From Fennellomyces sp. T-0311 (Eukaryota; Mucoromycota; Mucoromycetes; Mucorales; Lichtheimiaceae): a stretch of 64,000 bases of DNA. Where the stretch lies: assembly GCA_025266875.1 (NCBI GenBank), contig JALLLT010000047.1:264290-328289 (forward strand). The letters are read 5' to 3'. A program made the position numbers and the translations under genes. Each line of letters begins with the position of its first letter. Position 1 is the first letter of the stretch. The notes beneath the pieces are model-generated. The model was given only the letters and a program-made list of their open reading frames with translations, was not told the DNA's origin and ran no database searches. Positions 36,901-48,301 of the stretch are shown here, piece after piece.

Positions 36901-36950
36901 TTGCCAAACAAATGCAGTGGCGACAGCATGGTTTGGACACTCGAAAATAA
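30927..36950 (+). CDS. TRM3: Trm3/TARBP1-like tRNA (guanosine-2'-O-)-methyltransferase
   Basis: There are 22 exons: 30927-31778, 31836-32003, 32069-32623, 32678-32844, 32898-32993, 33058-33157, 33216-33291, 33348-33495, 33553-33635, 33685-33777, 33833-33971, about 34067-34210, 34285-34363, 34414-34961, 35015-35210, 35268-35399, 35449-35717, 35771-35981, 36041-36271, 36320-36380, 36439-36497 and 36573-36950. Phases close to about 1594 aa, near the size of yeast Trm3 (about 1.4 k) and human TARBP1 (about 1.6 k). The long N-terminal part looks alpha-helical. The C-terminal SPOUT domain has LLGKERQGIP (GKE at 1537-1539), IEIPQQG and RSLNVHVSGAICIYEF (from 1564), the SAM-binding knot motifs. The known reaction is 2'-O-methylation of G18 in tRNA. 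The acceptor near 34067 is ambiguous by one codon (34067 or 34070). Confidence 0.9.
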
Positions 36951-37050
36951 TTTGTATATTATAAGTCTGTACTTTTTCTATAATAATAAAGCGCATCTAT
37001 GGAATGCTTACATGTACCGCCTACGTAGGCTTTTTATGTATTGAATCAGG

Positions 37051-37269
37051 ACATCATTTGCTGTCGTCCATCCTTCGCTGATATCCATTAGGCACATGCA
37101 ACGCCAAGGACTGCACGGTGTAGGCTATAAAGAAAACACGCAACTGCAGAAGAAAAAAAAAACTACACAGTAACACACATTTATACAAAATAAGGGAGGG
37201 GCAAAACGCGTCGCCGATACACACGCACAAACAACTTTATACAAAGAAAGGAAGAAGAAAAAAACATAA
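37051..37269. other. Short spacer between convergent Trm3-like and capping-enzyme genes
   Basis: No gene is seen. The AATAAA-like sequence near 36983 (TAATAATAAAG) probably serves the upstream plus-strand gene, and the minus-strand capping gene ends at 37270. Confidence 0.5.
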
Positions 37270-37411
37270 TCAGTTTAGAATAAAATCTAGCATTGCTTTG
37301 CTGCTCTTTTTTTGTTGCTGCTGCCTTGGATCATCATTCGATTCTGATGAAGCGCCAGATTGTCTTCTCAGCCATTGTTTTTCCGGTGGCGGCTTTGCAT
37401 AACCTGGAGGG

Positions 37412-37443
<32 letters not shown>

Positions 37444-40016
37444 TTGTTGTTGTTGTTGTTGTTGCTGTTGCTGTTGCTGTTGCTGGGGATATCTTGAAGA
37501 AGAAATCTTTGGGTCGGAAGCCTTCCAAACATGAAACTGACGGCCCATAGATTGATCAGACGAAGACGACGGGATATAGTGTTGCTGTTGTGGTTGCTGT
37601 TGTTGTTGTTGTTGTTGTTGTTGTTGTAGTTGTTGCCATTCTCGACCTTCTGTTGGAGCGAGTCGAATATGAGAACCGTCGGCATGGTAATTGATGAAAT
37701 GAACCGGTTGAGGAGGCTGTGGTGGTGGTGGAGAGGGTGGTTTTTCTTCATGAAGGATCGTGGCAAAATCGTAAGCACGGTTATGTTTCTCGATGGGTTC
37801 GGTATTGTTGAGAAGGCTGTGAATATTGCTAGAGTTACTTTTCCGCATGAATGCTGGTGGAGCGCTTGTCGGTTTATAACCATTTTTATCTTCTGGAGCG
37901 CGCTGCGCTTCCTCGCTGTTCCTCCGTCCATCATCGTCGCGTCGTTCTTCTCCGGTCCACGACTTGAACCTTTTTCGTTCCATCAACTCTTCGTCTTGTT
38001 TATCCTCTTCTTTGTCTTCTTCGAGCTGGTACAGTTGCGTCGTTGGCTCGCGTTTTTTGTTGTTTCGTGATGATGCGTCTGCTTCAGAGCGTCGTCGTCC
38101 GAGGTCGATCGAGTTGTTGCGCGACTTGACCACATAGTCGTAGTCTTTGGATGGAAAGTACCCCGAGGGATTGTTGGAGACGGAGGGCGAGGGTAAGATG
38201 GCGGGGGTGGCGGAGGTAGGTGTCATCACTACCGATGAGGAGGATCGGGCATGGGTGGATAGAGTCAGATTGTCGGGTGTTTTGGAGGGTATTGGCAACC
38301 CTTTCTCGCGTGTCTTCCATGCACTCCGCACCTTGTCCATGTGTTTCAATAACGTTTCTTTGTCCACGCCTTCTCGTATGCTGTTGAGAATCTTTTCTGC
38401 TACCGTCCCATCGTTGGCCGTATCTTTGTCCGTTCGAAATCGCACAAATCTAACATACGCACTTTTTAGTTTTATTGCCCATGCCAGCGCATCCTCTTTT
38501 CTTGTTCTTACCTCCATCCACCTTTTCGTGTCGTGGGGGCGTATCCCTGTTCAACGATGGTCACATCCCAGTCTGGATCGTATTTGAATTCTGCAATGCG
38601 TCCATCGGGCAAATGGCTCTTCCAGCTTTATATAGATAGATATGTTAGCTAGTGCATCTGCATCAGCCTGAACGGACGCTTACTTGGCAGCCAGTTCGTG
38701 TTCGGGCTGGAAATGATCAAAGAACTTGTACGTGACACCATGCGAAAGCACCTCCAACGAGTAGATCGGTTTGTGCTCTTTGCTCCATTTGGCGGATATC
38801 CGAAAATCGACGGTATTCTGCTCTGGCGGCTTCCACTTTAACCTATGATACGCCGGGATCAGCCCATCTTGAAACCGACCCGCAACGCCACTTACAGCTT
38901 ATCACAAGTTCCTGGCACATAGGGGTATTTTACAGGAGTCCATATCACACCATCGCTGCTGTGCTTGAGTTTGCTCATCTGATCAAACACCAAGTGTAAT
39001 CCGTACGAGCGCTCCATCTTCTTCAGCTCTATGCTGCACAGCCGTGTCAATATATAGGCTGGCCAGGGACAATGAAAAGCGGTTACCTGAAGGGTGGCAG
39101 TTTGGATGGATCGGTGATGTGGCGTACGCTACTTTTGAACGGGACAATGACTTCCTGCTGCAGCATCTATGGCATATACATTGTTGAGATAAATATAGCA
39201 ACGTGTATTTACAAAGAAAACGAAAAGAACGTACACCAAGTCTTGTATTGAAGGATCGTCGAGTCACCGGGACGCCATTCAAAGCCATCAAGTCGAATAT
39301 AAGAAAACGCCACGCTTTCTGTAAGCCTTGGATGTTAAAGCGCATGTGGGCATACACTAGCAAGAGAACGCGGATTTTACCTTATCACTGGGCTCGCTCT
39401 CCATGACCAGCTCGCCATCCATCAGGGTATCCTTCAAATATTCTTTGTCCCGGTTGCGCATGGGGAACAATAGATTTGGAACATAATACCAAATACGATT
39501 GCGGTCGAACTAAAAATGTGTGTGCGTGCGTGTGCGCGTGTGAGTGATCCCATCATTTTGCCACCTTGCCAAATATATTAAACTCACAAGGAACGATGCG
39601 GGGCCTTTGGATGAATGCAAAAAAAACAGCAGATACCGCACGCCATCGGTTTTCTCGCAAACAAAGTAATCCTCCTGCTCCAGTTCTGCTAAATGCTTGC
39701 GTTCAAAGCTGACAGGCTGTGATCCCGGAAAACTAAACATACACACACACATACACACAATTAATATACGCGTCTTTTTTTTTTCTCTCTCGCTATTGCC
39801 TGCATGAAAATTTCTATCTTGGTTTTATTACCTATCGTACTGTATTCGCAAGATATCTTTGACTCGTGCATGTAATACTTGAGAGTATTGAGGATCCACG
39901 CGTTTGCCAATCGTTTCCGGAAGCAAACAAGATTCAACGTGATGACTGACCGATGATGTCTGTTGTTGTGCTGCTGGTAAATGTGTTTGCTGATGATGAT
40001 TGTTTGACGCTGCCAT
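37270..40016 (-). CDS. CEG1: mRNA capping enzyme, guanylyltransferase (alpha) subunit with long Q-rich tail
   Basis: Nine minus-strand exons: 40016-39832, 39732-39588, 39509-39381, 39318-39235, 39166-39087, 39033-38896, 38842-38684, 38625-38512 and 38449-37270. Phases close to 737 aa. The nucleotidyltransferase motif I is EKTDGVRY, with K89 the lysine that becomes GMP-linked. FPGSQPVSF precedes it. Further motifs visible are [39 protein letters not shown] and EFKYDPDWD. Residues about 90-400 therefore cover the catalytic and OB-fold parts that add GMP to the 5' end of nuclear pre-mRNA. Known fungal subunits are about 400-460 aa; here about 330 extra C-terminal residues are Ser/Asn/Glu-rich with long poly-Gln runs. 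The start ATG at 40016 follows a non-ATG open stretch and is the first ATG in frame. Confidence 0.92.
37416..37632. repeat. CTG/TTG triplet-repeat tracts encoding poly-Gln in the capping enzyme
   Basis: Two runs (about 37416-37480 and 37578-37632) consist almost entirely of CTG and TTG on the plus strand, which are CAG/CAA glutamine codons on the minus strand. They lie inside the last exon of the capping enzyme. The longer run encodes about 22 consecutive Gln. Such tracts vary in length between strains and are prone to assembly error. Confidence 0.85.
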
Positions 40017-40695
40017 GAAGAGGTGTTTATGTACAATCGGGTACTGTCGGTTCAATGTTCCTGATAGTTCTTGTTTTTTTCACGAATCGCTGTACAAAAA
40101 AAAAGATAGAAAATATAGAGATAAAAAAAGAAGAAAAAAAGGGAAATCAGGAGAGAGGGAGAGGAAAGAGTATTTTTTTGTTGTTGTTGCTGTTGCGCCC
40201 GTTGTCTTTTTCGCAAACGAAAATTGTTGCAAGGCGGTAATTGTGTACAATGGGGTTTTCTTCTCCCTCTTAATACGTATATATATTTCGAGAAGCAAAG
40301 GGAAAGGCCACACCGCAATGCCAGGGAGCCTCCGCTTCCAATAAAATTCGATGCAGAGTCTAAATGCTGACCAATGATCGGCTCCCAGGGGTCTACGGGT
40401 GTGGCCACACAAACACAATCATTGCCCTGGCTGCCCCTCAAGAAAAATAAAGAAGCGTGGATGGTCTTTGAGTATATATTGCAGCAGACGACGCAGAACC
40501 GAGGATGGGGTTATACAACAGCGGCAAATAAATGGTATACAATCTGGGTGAGGGATATATCCGAATGGGTGGGTGCTTGTGTGGCAAAGGAGGCCTTTAC
40601 AGACGCGGCATTAAATGTAGTTGTATGGGTGTAGCGTGTGGGTGGATGGCACCAGAGGGAGCGGGGGAGCGGAAGGAAATAAATAAATATATAAA
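40017..40695. other. Spacer upstream of the capping enzyme gene
   Basis: This region carries the promoter of the capping gene and the 3' end of the next minus-strand gene. Poly-T/TTG tracts keep several frames open. No ORF here is recognisable. Confidence 0.5.
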
Positions 40696-41691
40696 TTAAA
40701 CGAGTTGCTCCCAGAACAGTTGCATCTCTTTAAGCTGTCTTGAACTTTGCTGGTCAAGATCGTCCAAACCCCACATGATCTCCTTGACACGTTCGCCGAC
40801 CTCGCCCTTTTCGAGCACCACGACCTCGTCATCATCGTCCTTATCCTGGAGGAACTTGTTGATTCTTCGGATATCCTTGCGCACCTCATGGACGGTTTTG
40901 GCGATGGACCGCAACCTGGAGTTCAATTCCTGCACCTGGCGTTTATTAACGTACATGATCTCCTTGAGCTCCTCGAGCGACTGGGTCATGGAAGATGTGT
41001 CTGCGTGCAGCTTGTGTAAGGTTGGGAGCGGGTTTTCGTAGGCATAGTTTGGGTCATACAACGTCATCTTCATGGTTTGCACCAAGAGGTCGAGTTCGCG
41101 AATCATGTCCATGGTCATCCACATACCCTCCTTTCGAATGGACGAGTCGATATTCTTCAACGACGAAATCTGTCGTTCGCGATCCTTGCTTTTACGCTCC
41201 ACCAAACTGATCACCGACGTGATCACTAGTTCCAGTGGCGGAGCATGTGCATGTGCGTCGTCCGCCAACACCGTATTAAACATACGCTTGTGAAGTGTCT
41301 TGGTTTCCCACACCGCCGAGTTGAGTTCTTCCAGTTGTCGTCTGAGCACTTCAAAAGGATCTTCGTCTACTTCGTCTACTGACCAAGTCGACGAAAACGA
41401 ACTGCGTCGACTTCGCATCCATTGCGTGGGTGACCACATTGGACTGCTAGGTATGCTGGAATCTTCGCTGCTCGTAACGATATTCCCAACCATCAGTTGA
41501 TGCAAATCATGGTTGTTTTCCGTCGTCACAGCATTGGAAGGTAATCGTTCTGGCTTGTCTTGTGCGGAATGGAGTTCCGCCGCAAGTGAAGGTCCAAGCG
41601 ACGTAATGTACCCCTTGCCGAGTAATTCTTGTTCCAACGACTGGCTCGCTGCAAAGGCATCGTCTTCTAAAAACGGATCCCCTGAAGTCAT
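40696..41691 (-). CDS. Uncharacterised alpha-helical/coiled-coil protein
   Basis: A single uninterrupted ORF of 331 codons starts at ATG 41691 and stops at 40696. I do not recognise it. The first 110 residues are acidic and Ser/Thr-rich (MTSGDPFLEDDAF, SSIPSSPMWSPTQW), probably disordered. From about residue 120 the sequence is strongly helical with heptad-like Leu/Ile/Met spacing (FEVLRRQLEELNSAVWETK, LEELKEIMYVNKRQVQELNS, VHEVRKDIRRINKFL). An acidic DKDDDDE break precedes the last helix, which ends KEMQLFWEQLV. No membrane segment or catalytic motif is visible. Uniform codon pattern and lack of antisense competition support it as a real gene. A role as a structural or complex subunit is only a guess. 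Confidence 0.75.
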   Translation of the reverse strand: MTSGDPFLEDDAFAASQSLEQELLGKGYITSLGPSLAAELHSAQDKPERLPSNAVTTENNHDLHQLMVGNIVTSSEDSSIPSSPMWSPTQWMRSRRSSFSSTWSVDEVDEDPFEVLRRQLEELNSAVWETKTLHKRMFNTVLADDAHAHAPPLELVITSVISLVERKSKDRERQISSLKNIDSSIRKEGMWMTMDMIRELDLLVQTMKMTLYDPNYAYENPLPTLHKLHADTSSMTQSLEELKEIMYVNKRQVQELNSRLRSIAKTVHEVRKDIRRINKFLQDKDDDDEVVVLEKGEVGERVKEIMWGLDDLDQQSSRQLKEMQLFWEQLV

Positions 41692-41914
41692 GGTTGTGTA
41701 TGCCTTTTTTTTGCCAATGGAGAAAAAAAAAGAGTGAAAAGAAGAAACAAAAAAATAAACTCGAGCCTTGATGCTGTTTAAAAAGATGCGTCACTCTTTA
41801 TAGCGAAAGCCAACTTTTTTTTTCGTGGGTATGCCTTTATCAATGATCGGTACCACGCTGATTGCGTGTCTATACCAGGATTGCAACCCATCGTCTATTT
41901 TCTTTATATTTACT

Positions 41915-43658
41915 CTACCACGATTGTCGATTGCTCATGGAAGAGTTTGCTAGCCGATATTCGCGCAGGTCTTGAGTTAGATCATGCATCCGAGTTCCCC
42001 AGTCTTTCAATCGAACGACCTTTTTCGTAAACAGATTAGAAACACCGAAAAGTGGCAGACACCTCCGTGATTCCCGAAATGATTTTTCTTTTTCTTTTAC
42101 CATGGCTGTGCAATTGTCCTCAGTTCCATATTGATCCGCGATATCCACTAGTTTCTTGGCCGACATGGTTGGATCGGTACCTTTCTTGACCTAGTATAAA
42201 GTTTCCTGTTGTTACTTTCTTTTCTCAAAGCTTTGTTTATGTATACACGCTTTACAATATCAACAATTTCTTGATCCGACATGACCGACGTTAAACCATC
42301 CGTCACCAGTACCTTTATTGCATGAGCTTCCCTTTTCACGTTCTTTCAATCACAAAAACCCTTACCAGAAACGCGGCAGGATTATCTTTTCCAATCGTAT
42401 GTCGCACAACATCCGGCTCGGATGACACTCCGTATCGTTTAAGTTTGGCATCACCAAATGCGCGACTGGTCGCTAGCATACCCAGAATGCGATCATCGCC
42501 CCAACTATCCGTGGTGACGAAACCAGCGTACTTGCGAAGCCGATCCTGTTCGTTGGGGTTGCCCGGGTGATGATCGCCCGTTGTCAAGGTAACGACTTGG
42601 CCTGAAGAGGCATCACATAACAGGATCCTACAAAAAAAAAAGTCAGTCAAAGAAAATAGTAGTAGTAGTCGCAGCAGAATTCTTACCGCGTATCTCCAAC
42701 ATGACCAACCACAATATCATAATGTTCACTTTCCCAGAAAGCCTTTTCATCTTGCGGTTCAATGATAGCCACACTTCCTGTTGAACCTTCGTGATATCCA
42801 TCGGGACCATCATCACGCAACAGGTCCAGACATTCCACATCGGCATCCAGGAAAGCCAACGTGAGTCGTTGTTCCAGAGACAAATCATTGTTGCTAACGT
42901 TTGGTTTTCGCACCCCTTGTTCATCGACGCATCCGCTTAGCACAGGAGGAATCTTGAATCGTCGAAAATATCCGCGATAACTTCTCAGTGTCGACAAGAT
43001 GCGTGAAAAATCATCCAGTGTCACCGATTCGATTTTTTGATGCAATTGGTCGGCAAGCCTGATATGCAACCACTGTTTGTTTGCTTGTATACATATATAT
43101 TTTTTGCATATAGATATATAGCGCTATGGGATATATGCAGATAAAATAAAATAAAAAAAAAAACTTACCATTCTGAAACCAAGGGTCCGCCATGTCTAAC
43201 TTTTTCTTGAGTCTTTTTTTGTTGTTGTTGTCGTTGTGAAAAGGTTTATTACCCATCAAAGACACCAAAGTAGGCTCTATTGGCTTCACGTTTCATGGTA
43301 CGCAAGTGGTTCCCTTGTGGTAACTCTAACGTGACGCTTTTGCACCGATCCTCATTGTAATCTCGAGTTCCTCGTGAACTAAGGACTCCTATTTGAAAAC
43401 TATTAATACGGACAAAGGGGAACAGGTTTTTTTTGGTTTCAACAAAATGACAATACCAAGGAGTTGCTTTGAATTGTTCAAATTAAGTCGTAGCAAATGA
43501 CCTACGGAACGTTACGTGTTTAATCATGTTTACGACCAATAAAAAGAAAACGTACCACCGGCTTGGGCTTTTGTCAAGTAGTAGTTTAGGTATAAAGACG
43601 AGAATGATGTGCTCAATGAACGTCGTTGAGACCATGGTGCTATGCGACAATACGACAT
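41915..43658 (-). CDS. PP2C-type protein phosphatase, mitochondrial Ptc6-like
   Basis: Eight minus-strand exons: 43658-43556, 43501-43457, 43388-43253, 43195-about 43180, 43072-42687, 42627-42366, 42312-42256 and 42190-41915. The total is about 426 aa, close to yeast Ptc6 (about 440). The N-terminus (MSYCRIAPWSQRRSLSTSF) is Arg/Ser-rich without acids, fitting a mitochondrial presequence. Family motifs in order are LLGVLSSRGTRDYNEDR (50-64), YFGVFDGHGG (metal-binding D94), STGSVAII, VGHVGDTR, TTGDHHPGNPNE, LATSRAFGD, VLVTDGLTSVMS and GTEDNCTAMV (last metal Asp). It would dephosphorylate phospho-Ser/Thr in a Mg/Mn-dependent way. In yeast, relatives act on pyruvate dehydrogenase and in mitophagy. 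The fourth exon is problematic: a 16-nt microexon ending at 43180 closes the frame, while the better donor at 43168 does not. Confidence 0.88.
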
Positions 43659-44381
43659 TGCAAGAGCCAAGAGCCGAAGGGGAATTTCCACTTTCCGCTT
43701 CTTGATTTGGTTAAAAAGTGTGGGAGAGACCTTTTGTCAATATACGTAGATGCTTCAACCAGCTTCTCTCCTTTGTCATTTTACTGTTTTTCGCTATTGA
43801 AACGAATTTTATTTTATTTTATTTTATTTTTTTTTCGTTTTGGCCATTTCATATAACCAGTGGCGAATATCCTCCTTTCGAGAAAAAAAAACGCGTCTCT
43901 TTCGGAGATGTGTGTGTCACAAAGCACCATTCTTTTTCTGGACACGAGATCGTCCCACTTTAAACAGCACCACATGCAATAATAATAATAACAACGCCTT
44001 GTCAATTGTCACACGGCATGGGTGCATGTGTCCTCCCCGAGATTTTTTGTTGTTAATGGGCTTAGTTATCGGGCTAAATCACTTTCTATTTTTACTCCAT
44101 GTTTTTTTTTGCCGATGGACAACATCCACACTTAATTATCCTTGATTATTGCAGTATATGAACGATTTAGAATAGAAAGATTCTATTCGGAAAGCCCGTT
44201 TCTCCCCAATCGCCCCCTTTTTTTTACATCATGGATTACACAGGGGAAGTGAAATGGGCCTCCAATAAGTGTCAAAAATGTATGGCTAACCATTGATGGG
44301 GCTATTGGCAAATCTATATTTTTTTTCGTGCTCCTAAATATTGCTCCAAACCTTCTTTTTCACCTTTATATTTTTTTTCTT
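43659..44381. promoter_or_regulatory. Divergent intergenic region between phosphatase and RCK kinase genes
   Basis: The two genes point away from each other, so both promoters lie here. The stretch is AT-rich with ATTTT tandem runs (about 43807-43832) and T-tracts. No ORF with support is present, and no specific transcription-factor site is claimed. Confidence 0.5.
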
Positions 44382-46023
44382 ATGGCTAAACGTGGTTTGC
44401 CTAGTCGTGAATATGATCTTTTAGAACAAATTGGTACCGGCTCGTTTGGTACCGTTCATCGAGCTGCGAATAAAGTGACGCATGAAATTGTATGTTTTTC
44501 TATTGGCAAGATGATTCAAATAGAACTGATTGCGTCTGTTAGGTTGCCATTAAGGTCATGAAGAAATCCGTCAAAGGCGATTGTTCCAATGCACGCGAAC
44601 ATCGAACCTTGAGGAATCTCGCTCCCCATCCCAACATTGTTCGACTTTATGACAGCTATATTGGACCGGCGAAAGAGTTGTACTTTGTTATCGAGTACAT
44701 GAACCAAGGCAACTTGTACCAGCTGATCAAGCAGCGTCGAGAGATGAATCATCCACTGGAACATCCAAAAGTTCGCTCCATATTGTAACCAAAAAAAAGC
44801 ATAATTCACATGCCCAAGAAAGAAACATGACGAGCTCACTAGGATTGCTAGACGACAGATACTGACAGCACTGGCTCATTTGCATCAGCAAGGCATCTTT
44901 CATCGCGATATGAAGCCTGAGAATATATTGATTGGAAGTGCATCATCAGCCGATGCTATTGTTATCAAACTGGCCGATTTTGGACTTGCCCGTGAAATCA
45001 AGAGTCGACCACCCTACACCGAATATGTCAGCACACGATGGTACAGCCGTCTTCCATTATGATTATACATGATGTCGAAGCTGATGTGTATGGGAGAATT
45101 TAGGTACCGAGCCCCGGAAGTATTACTCCATTCAACACAATACTCGTCCCCAGTAGACTTGTGGGCCGTCGGCGCCATCTTTGCCGAACTCGTCACGTTA
45201 AAACCACTTTTTCCCGGCAGGTCCGAAATCGATCAACTCTTTCGAATCTGTCAGGTGCTCGGAAACCCCACAGGCATTGCCATGAAACGCCGTCTGACCC
45301 CTCTTCGCAAGAAATCCGACCCACCACCTCCTTTAAATGACTTTGCACAACCAACCGCAACGGACCCTGCAAGAGATTGGCCCGATGGTATCAAACTAGC
45401 TCATAAAATTGGCTTTGACTTTCCTCAGGTAAAAATCTTTCATGGCTTTTATTTTGTTTGGGGGAGACTTGATGTTTGTGTGTGTTTAGATGTCTCCCAA
45501 GTCACTCTCCACCATCCTACCCACAGCTTCCGAACCCATGTTGGACTTATTGCACCAACTTTTAATTTTCGATCCAACCAAACGAATCAATGCAACAGAT
45601 GCCTTGAAATCAACATTTCTCCGCAAAACTCGGATTGTCATGTATAATGATGAGGATGATGCTGTGCCACCTGCGCCACGAAAAAGCATGTTGTGGTCAA
45701 AAGGCGTTTCCATGGCTCCGGCAGACAAACCCCCTGGCAACAATATTCTGCTGCGACTCTCGAAAAGCAAAACGATGGATCGACTGCAGCGAAAAAAACC
45801 GTCCTTGACATCGATTCGAATTGCTGCTGCCAACATCGGTAAAAGCGTCAGCTCCTACGATTTTCAAAATCAACCCTCCACTACCGACCCGTGTATCAAC
45901 AACACTATAGACGACAAGACATTGGATAGAGCGTTTGATTTACCATCAATACCCGTGCTTTCACCTATACAAATGTGTTCCGATTGGAACTCTGGCACCC
46001 GTGTACAGCAAGATTGTAAATAG
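44382..46023 (+). CDS. RCK-family (MAK/ICK/Ime2-like) serine/threonine kinase
   Basis: Five exons: 44382-44489, 44543-44784, 44852-45040, 45104-45428 and 45490-46023; 465 aa. All catalytic landmarks are present: GTGSFGTV (18-25), VAIK with K40, HRDMKPEN with D136, DFG (159-161), and the TEY activation motif (173-175) followed by [15 protein letters not shown] and [16 protein letters not shown] plus STRWYRAPE places it in the RCK branch (MAK, ICK, MOK; yeast Ime2; S. pombe Pit1/Mde3). Members control meiosis, differentiation or ciliary transport and are activated by CDK-activating-type kinases. The C-terminal ~140 residues are basic and Ser/Pro-rich, as usual. The intron between 45041 and 45103 splits the Trp codon of RWYRAPE. 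Start ATG 44382 is the first that leaves a normal N-terminus before the glycine loop. Confidence 0.9.
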
Positions 46024-46133
46024 AAATTCTCAAAGACCTTGTGTATAAAAATGCATGAATCCGCGTGACCCAAACTCTCAATATACACACGCTCAACAAA
46101 AATAAAGAAGAGGCCGTGTGTTCATCTTGCATC

Positions 46134-47839
46134 ATGAAATGTGCACTCCCTTTCTCCATTCATCATGACAATCCCTGTCCAATCCCAATGCAACATGATT
46201 TCTTGAGTACTCTTCCATTTGATATTATCGACAATATCATTTCTCGTCTGACTCAACTGGATTGTTTGGAGTGTATGGCCGTTTCCAGGCTCTGGTACAA
46301 GCTTATCCCGCAATATACCACTCACCTCTGGCGCAAGGTCGAAATATGCTTGCAAGAGAACCCTCGTTTCAACGTGCGAATCCTGCATTGTCTAGGTCCT
46401 CATGTCCAAACGGTTCAGTTGGCTCACTGCAACGAAGAGCAAACACACGCGATTCTATCGACCCTGTTCCGCTATCACTGCACGTTACACAGCATTGGTA
46501 TATAAAGAAAAAGCCTATGTAATTTTTCCGATAGCGTGCACTCAAGCCCATCCACATAGAATTTCGCAAATGCATCATTGTCGATCAGATACGGTTTGTA
46601 ACAATGATGCGGCAGATATCGAGCAATTTGAAAGTACTCACGTTTATCGAACACAACTACAACATGGCATTTCTCAATGTCATTCAAGCATGTCCGCAAC
46701 TCACGCACTTTTCCTATTCCGTTCATTCCTACGCCCCACCCGAAGTGTACGATATCGAACCACTCCCGCTGCCTTCTTGTTCAGATACCAACCTCACCTA
46801 CCTCTGTCTGGATGCTGTATTGTCCAAAACCATCCGCACCGCACCGCTCTTGCAAAAATGTCCCAAACTCAAGTGCCTGTTGATATCCAACATTGCGGCC
46901 GATTCCGACTTTTACGTATGGCCCACCGACAGCGCCATCGATCTAGACCTCTTTTTCCGCTACTGTCCCAACATTCAATATCTCAAATGCAACGCATTCG
47001 GGTTCAAACACGATCGATGGATCCAAAACGCAAACAAGATCCAGAGTCAAGCTGGTGTACGCGAGTTAATCACTCGCACCGCCAAAGGATACGGTGCCAA
47101 TCAAATCATTCCGTTCATTCAACGCCATGCATCCACGCTCAATACCCTCAGTCTGGACGACGGATACTGGACCGACGATTCCGATTGGTCACCTCTCGCC
47201 CATCTCCATCTCCAGCACCTGGACACATTTTCATGCAAATACCTCAAATTCGAGGCCCGCGTGCTTTCCCTGTTTCTGCTCCAATCTCCCGCCCTGACCC
47301 GCGTCACGCTGTGGTGCATGCAGGAAATAGCCAACGACGTGCTGACGGCATTGAATGCGCTGGTCAATCTATCCCAACTTGATATGGGCGTCAATTCAAC
47401 CACCCTGTTGCCATCCGAACAATCCTGGTGCTGGTTTTTCGCAAATGCAAAGTTAAAATCGCTTACATTGCGCTGGGGTCACTTTGTTACCGATCAAGTG
47501 TTGCATCAGATCGGATCGATGGATCCGTTGGAGGAGCTGGCATTGTTGCATACAGCAAGAAATGCCTCCTCCATGGAACCGTTGACTCGGCTGAAGAATT
47601 TGAAAAGGCTCGAATTGTGGTCTGTGCAAGCTCCTTTGGATCAGGTGTTGGCCGATATGCCTTGGGTTCCACGTATTGCCTTGGTGCATTGCCCAACAGT
47701 CACCAATGTCGGTTTGCGGGTTTTGGTCGATGCCCCTCAATCCAAATTGTCTCGTTTGCGAATAGAACATTGTCGCTCCATTCATTTTTTGACCATCGAA
47801 TATATTCAGCAAAAGATAGAATCTGTGCGTTTTCGTTAG
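46134..47839 (+). CDS. F-box protein with leucine-rich-repeat-like C-terminus
   Basis: Two exons, 46134-46497 and 46560-47839, join in phase to 547 aa. Residues about 22-65 form an F-box (FLSTLPFDIIDNIISRLTQ followed by CLECMAVSRLWYKLI). The remainder has irregular Leu-rich repeats (TYLCLDAVLS, LKCLLISNI, NTLSLDDGYW, LKSLTLRWG, EELALLHTAR, LKRLELWSV, SRLRIEHCR) typical of the substrate-binding part of SCF ubiquitin ligase adaptors. The F-box binds Skp1. Fungi of this group carry large families of such proteins. It starts 110 nt after the kinase stop on the same strand, so the two share a very short spacer. Substrate unknown. Confidence 0.85.
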
Positions 47840-48301
47840 AAACTGTTAGTTTATACCATTTTTTTTAAAAAAAAAACCGGTTATTATCAACTGTAGTACT
47901 GTTGCCAACATGATGGCATCCAACCGACCCCCACTTTATTGCGCACGTGTGCACTGCTTTTGATTTGATTGCAGTTATGACTTGGGCCGACCATAATTAT
48001 GTGCTCCTTACAGGCTCTCCCTTCCGCCGGTAATTAATTTTGTTTTTTTACAGCAATGAGTCGTTTTATCCGAGCAACCAGATTCATCAACAATGTAACA
48101 GTTGGCTCTACGTAGTAATGGCCCGGGTAATATAGATGGAGTTGACGCGACTTAATTTTGCAATGAATCAAGGCTTCTCATAAGAGATGAATATTAAGTA
48201 TAAGCTATATATCAATAAACAAAGAAGTATGCTTGATATGGATTGTATTTTTATATAAAAGAAATCTAAAAGTTGTATATTTATGCTAAAAATGGGTCCT
48301 T
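47840..48301. other. Spacer between the F-box gene and the transposon nest
   Basis: AT-rich sequence with an A-tract just after the F-box stop. No gene is seen. This marks the transition from housekeeping genes to repeats. Confidence 0.5.

Noticed and set aside
39781..40441. Short ORFs over the poly-T/TTG region upstream of the capping gene.
   Set aside because: They are homopolymer- and triplet-driven and overlap on both strands.
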